Origin: Chloroflexota bacterium
Lineage (GTDB): Bacteria > Chloroflexota > Dehalococcoidia > UBA3495
Direction: 5' to 3'
DNA length: 5,515 bases
Assembly: GCA_022576105.1 (NCBI GenBank)
Contig: JACZRM010000136.1
Coordinates: forward strand, 1-5,515
Both the position numbers and the translations under genes were made by a program. Shown here in pieces: positions 5,418 to 5,515 of this stretch. The notes under the pieces are model-generated. The model was not told the origin of the DNA, did no database searches, and saw only the letters and a program-made list of their open reading frames with translations. The first letter of the stretch is position 1. Every line of letters starts with the position of its first letter.

Positions 5418-5500
5418 CCTTCGACAGGCTCAGCACGAGCGGGGATTTACTCCCTCACCCGACCTCGTTTGCAACTCGGCCACCCCTCTCCCATTTTGGG
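5418..5500 (-). repeat. Composite dispersed repeat, copy 2 (inverted relative to copy 1)
   Basis: It begins with a well-preserved unit CCTTCGACAGGCTCAGCACG at 5418-5437, continuing to GAGCGGGG at 5444. Bases 5451-5492 are the reverse complement of the core at 2841-2883. The palindrome CCCATTTTGGG (5490-5500) closes the copy. Beyond 5500 the sequence no longer matches copy 1, so this end looks complete or at least diverged. The window stops 15 bp later. The region 5349-5417 between purS and this repeat shows nothing recognisable. Confidence 0.85.
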
Positions 5501-5515
5501 CTTTATTACACGACA

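Overview
The window is a stretch of de novo purine biosynthesis genes, all on the + strand. In order they are: the end of an unidentified acidic protein, purE, a HAD-family phosphatase, purB, purC, a membrane-anchored DUF3105 protein and purS. The products carry the classic family motifs. The order (separate small purS, long-form purC), the frequent TTG/GTG starts behind strong Shine-Dalgarno (SD) sequences, and especially the intergenic repeats point to a Chloroflexota bacterium. The repeats are of the CTTCGACAGGCTCAG and CCCTCACC...GTTTGCAACTCGGCCACCCCTCTCCC types, which I associate with Dehalococcoidia/SAR202-like genomes. That assignment is an inference; no rRNA or other marker is present.

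Layout: 1-235 is the C-terminal end of an acidic protein cut by the window edge. 263-2782 is a tight co-directional block, purE - HAD phosphatase - purB, with gaps of only 16 and 41 bp. 2783-3012 is an intergenic region with a strong hairpin and the first copy of a composite repeat. 3013-3915 is purC. 3916-4394 is a gene-free stretch filled with degenerate short palindromic repeats. 4395-5348 holds the DUF3105 protein and purS, 15 bp apart. 5349-5515 contains a second, inverted copy of the composite repeat and runs off the edge.

How they work together: PurE makes CAIR, PurC joins it to aspartate to make SAICAR, PurB releases fumarate to give AICAR and later converts adenylosuccinate to AMP. 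PurS is the small structural subunit of the earlier FGAM synthase (PurS-PurQ-PurL). purK, purQ and purL are not in the window. The HAD phosphatase and the DUF3105 protein have no known place in purine synthesis and are the accessory genes here.

Most of the window is ordinary housekeeping sequence. The points that deserve a second look are a PurE that lacks the usual active-site His and Pro in its GGAAHLPG motif, the phosphatase placed inside the pathway operon, the nearly exclusive use of non-ATG starts, and the composite repeats in inverted orientation around purC-DUF3105-purS. I found no evidence for a wholly new system.
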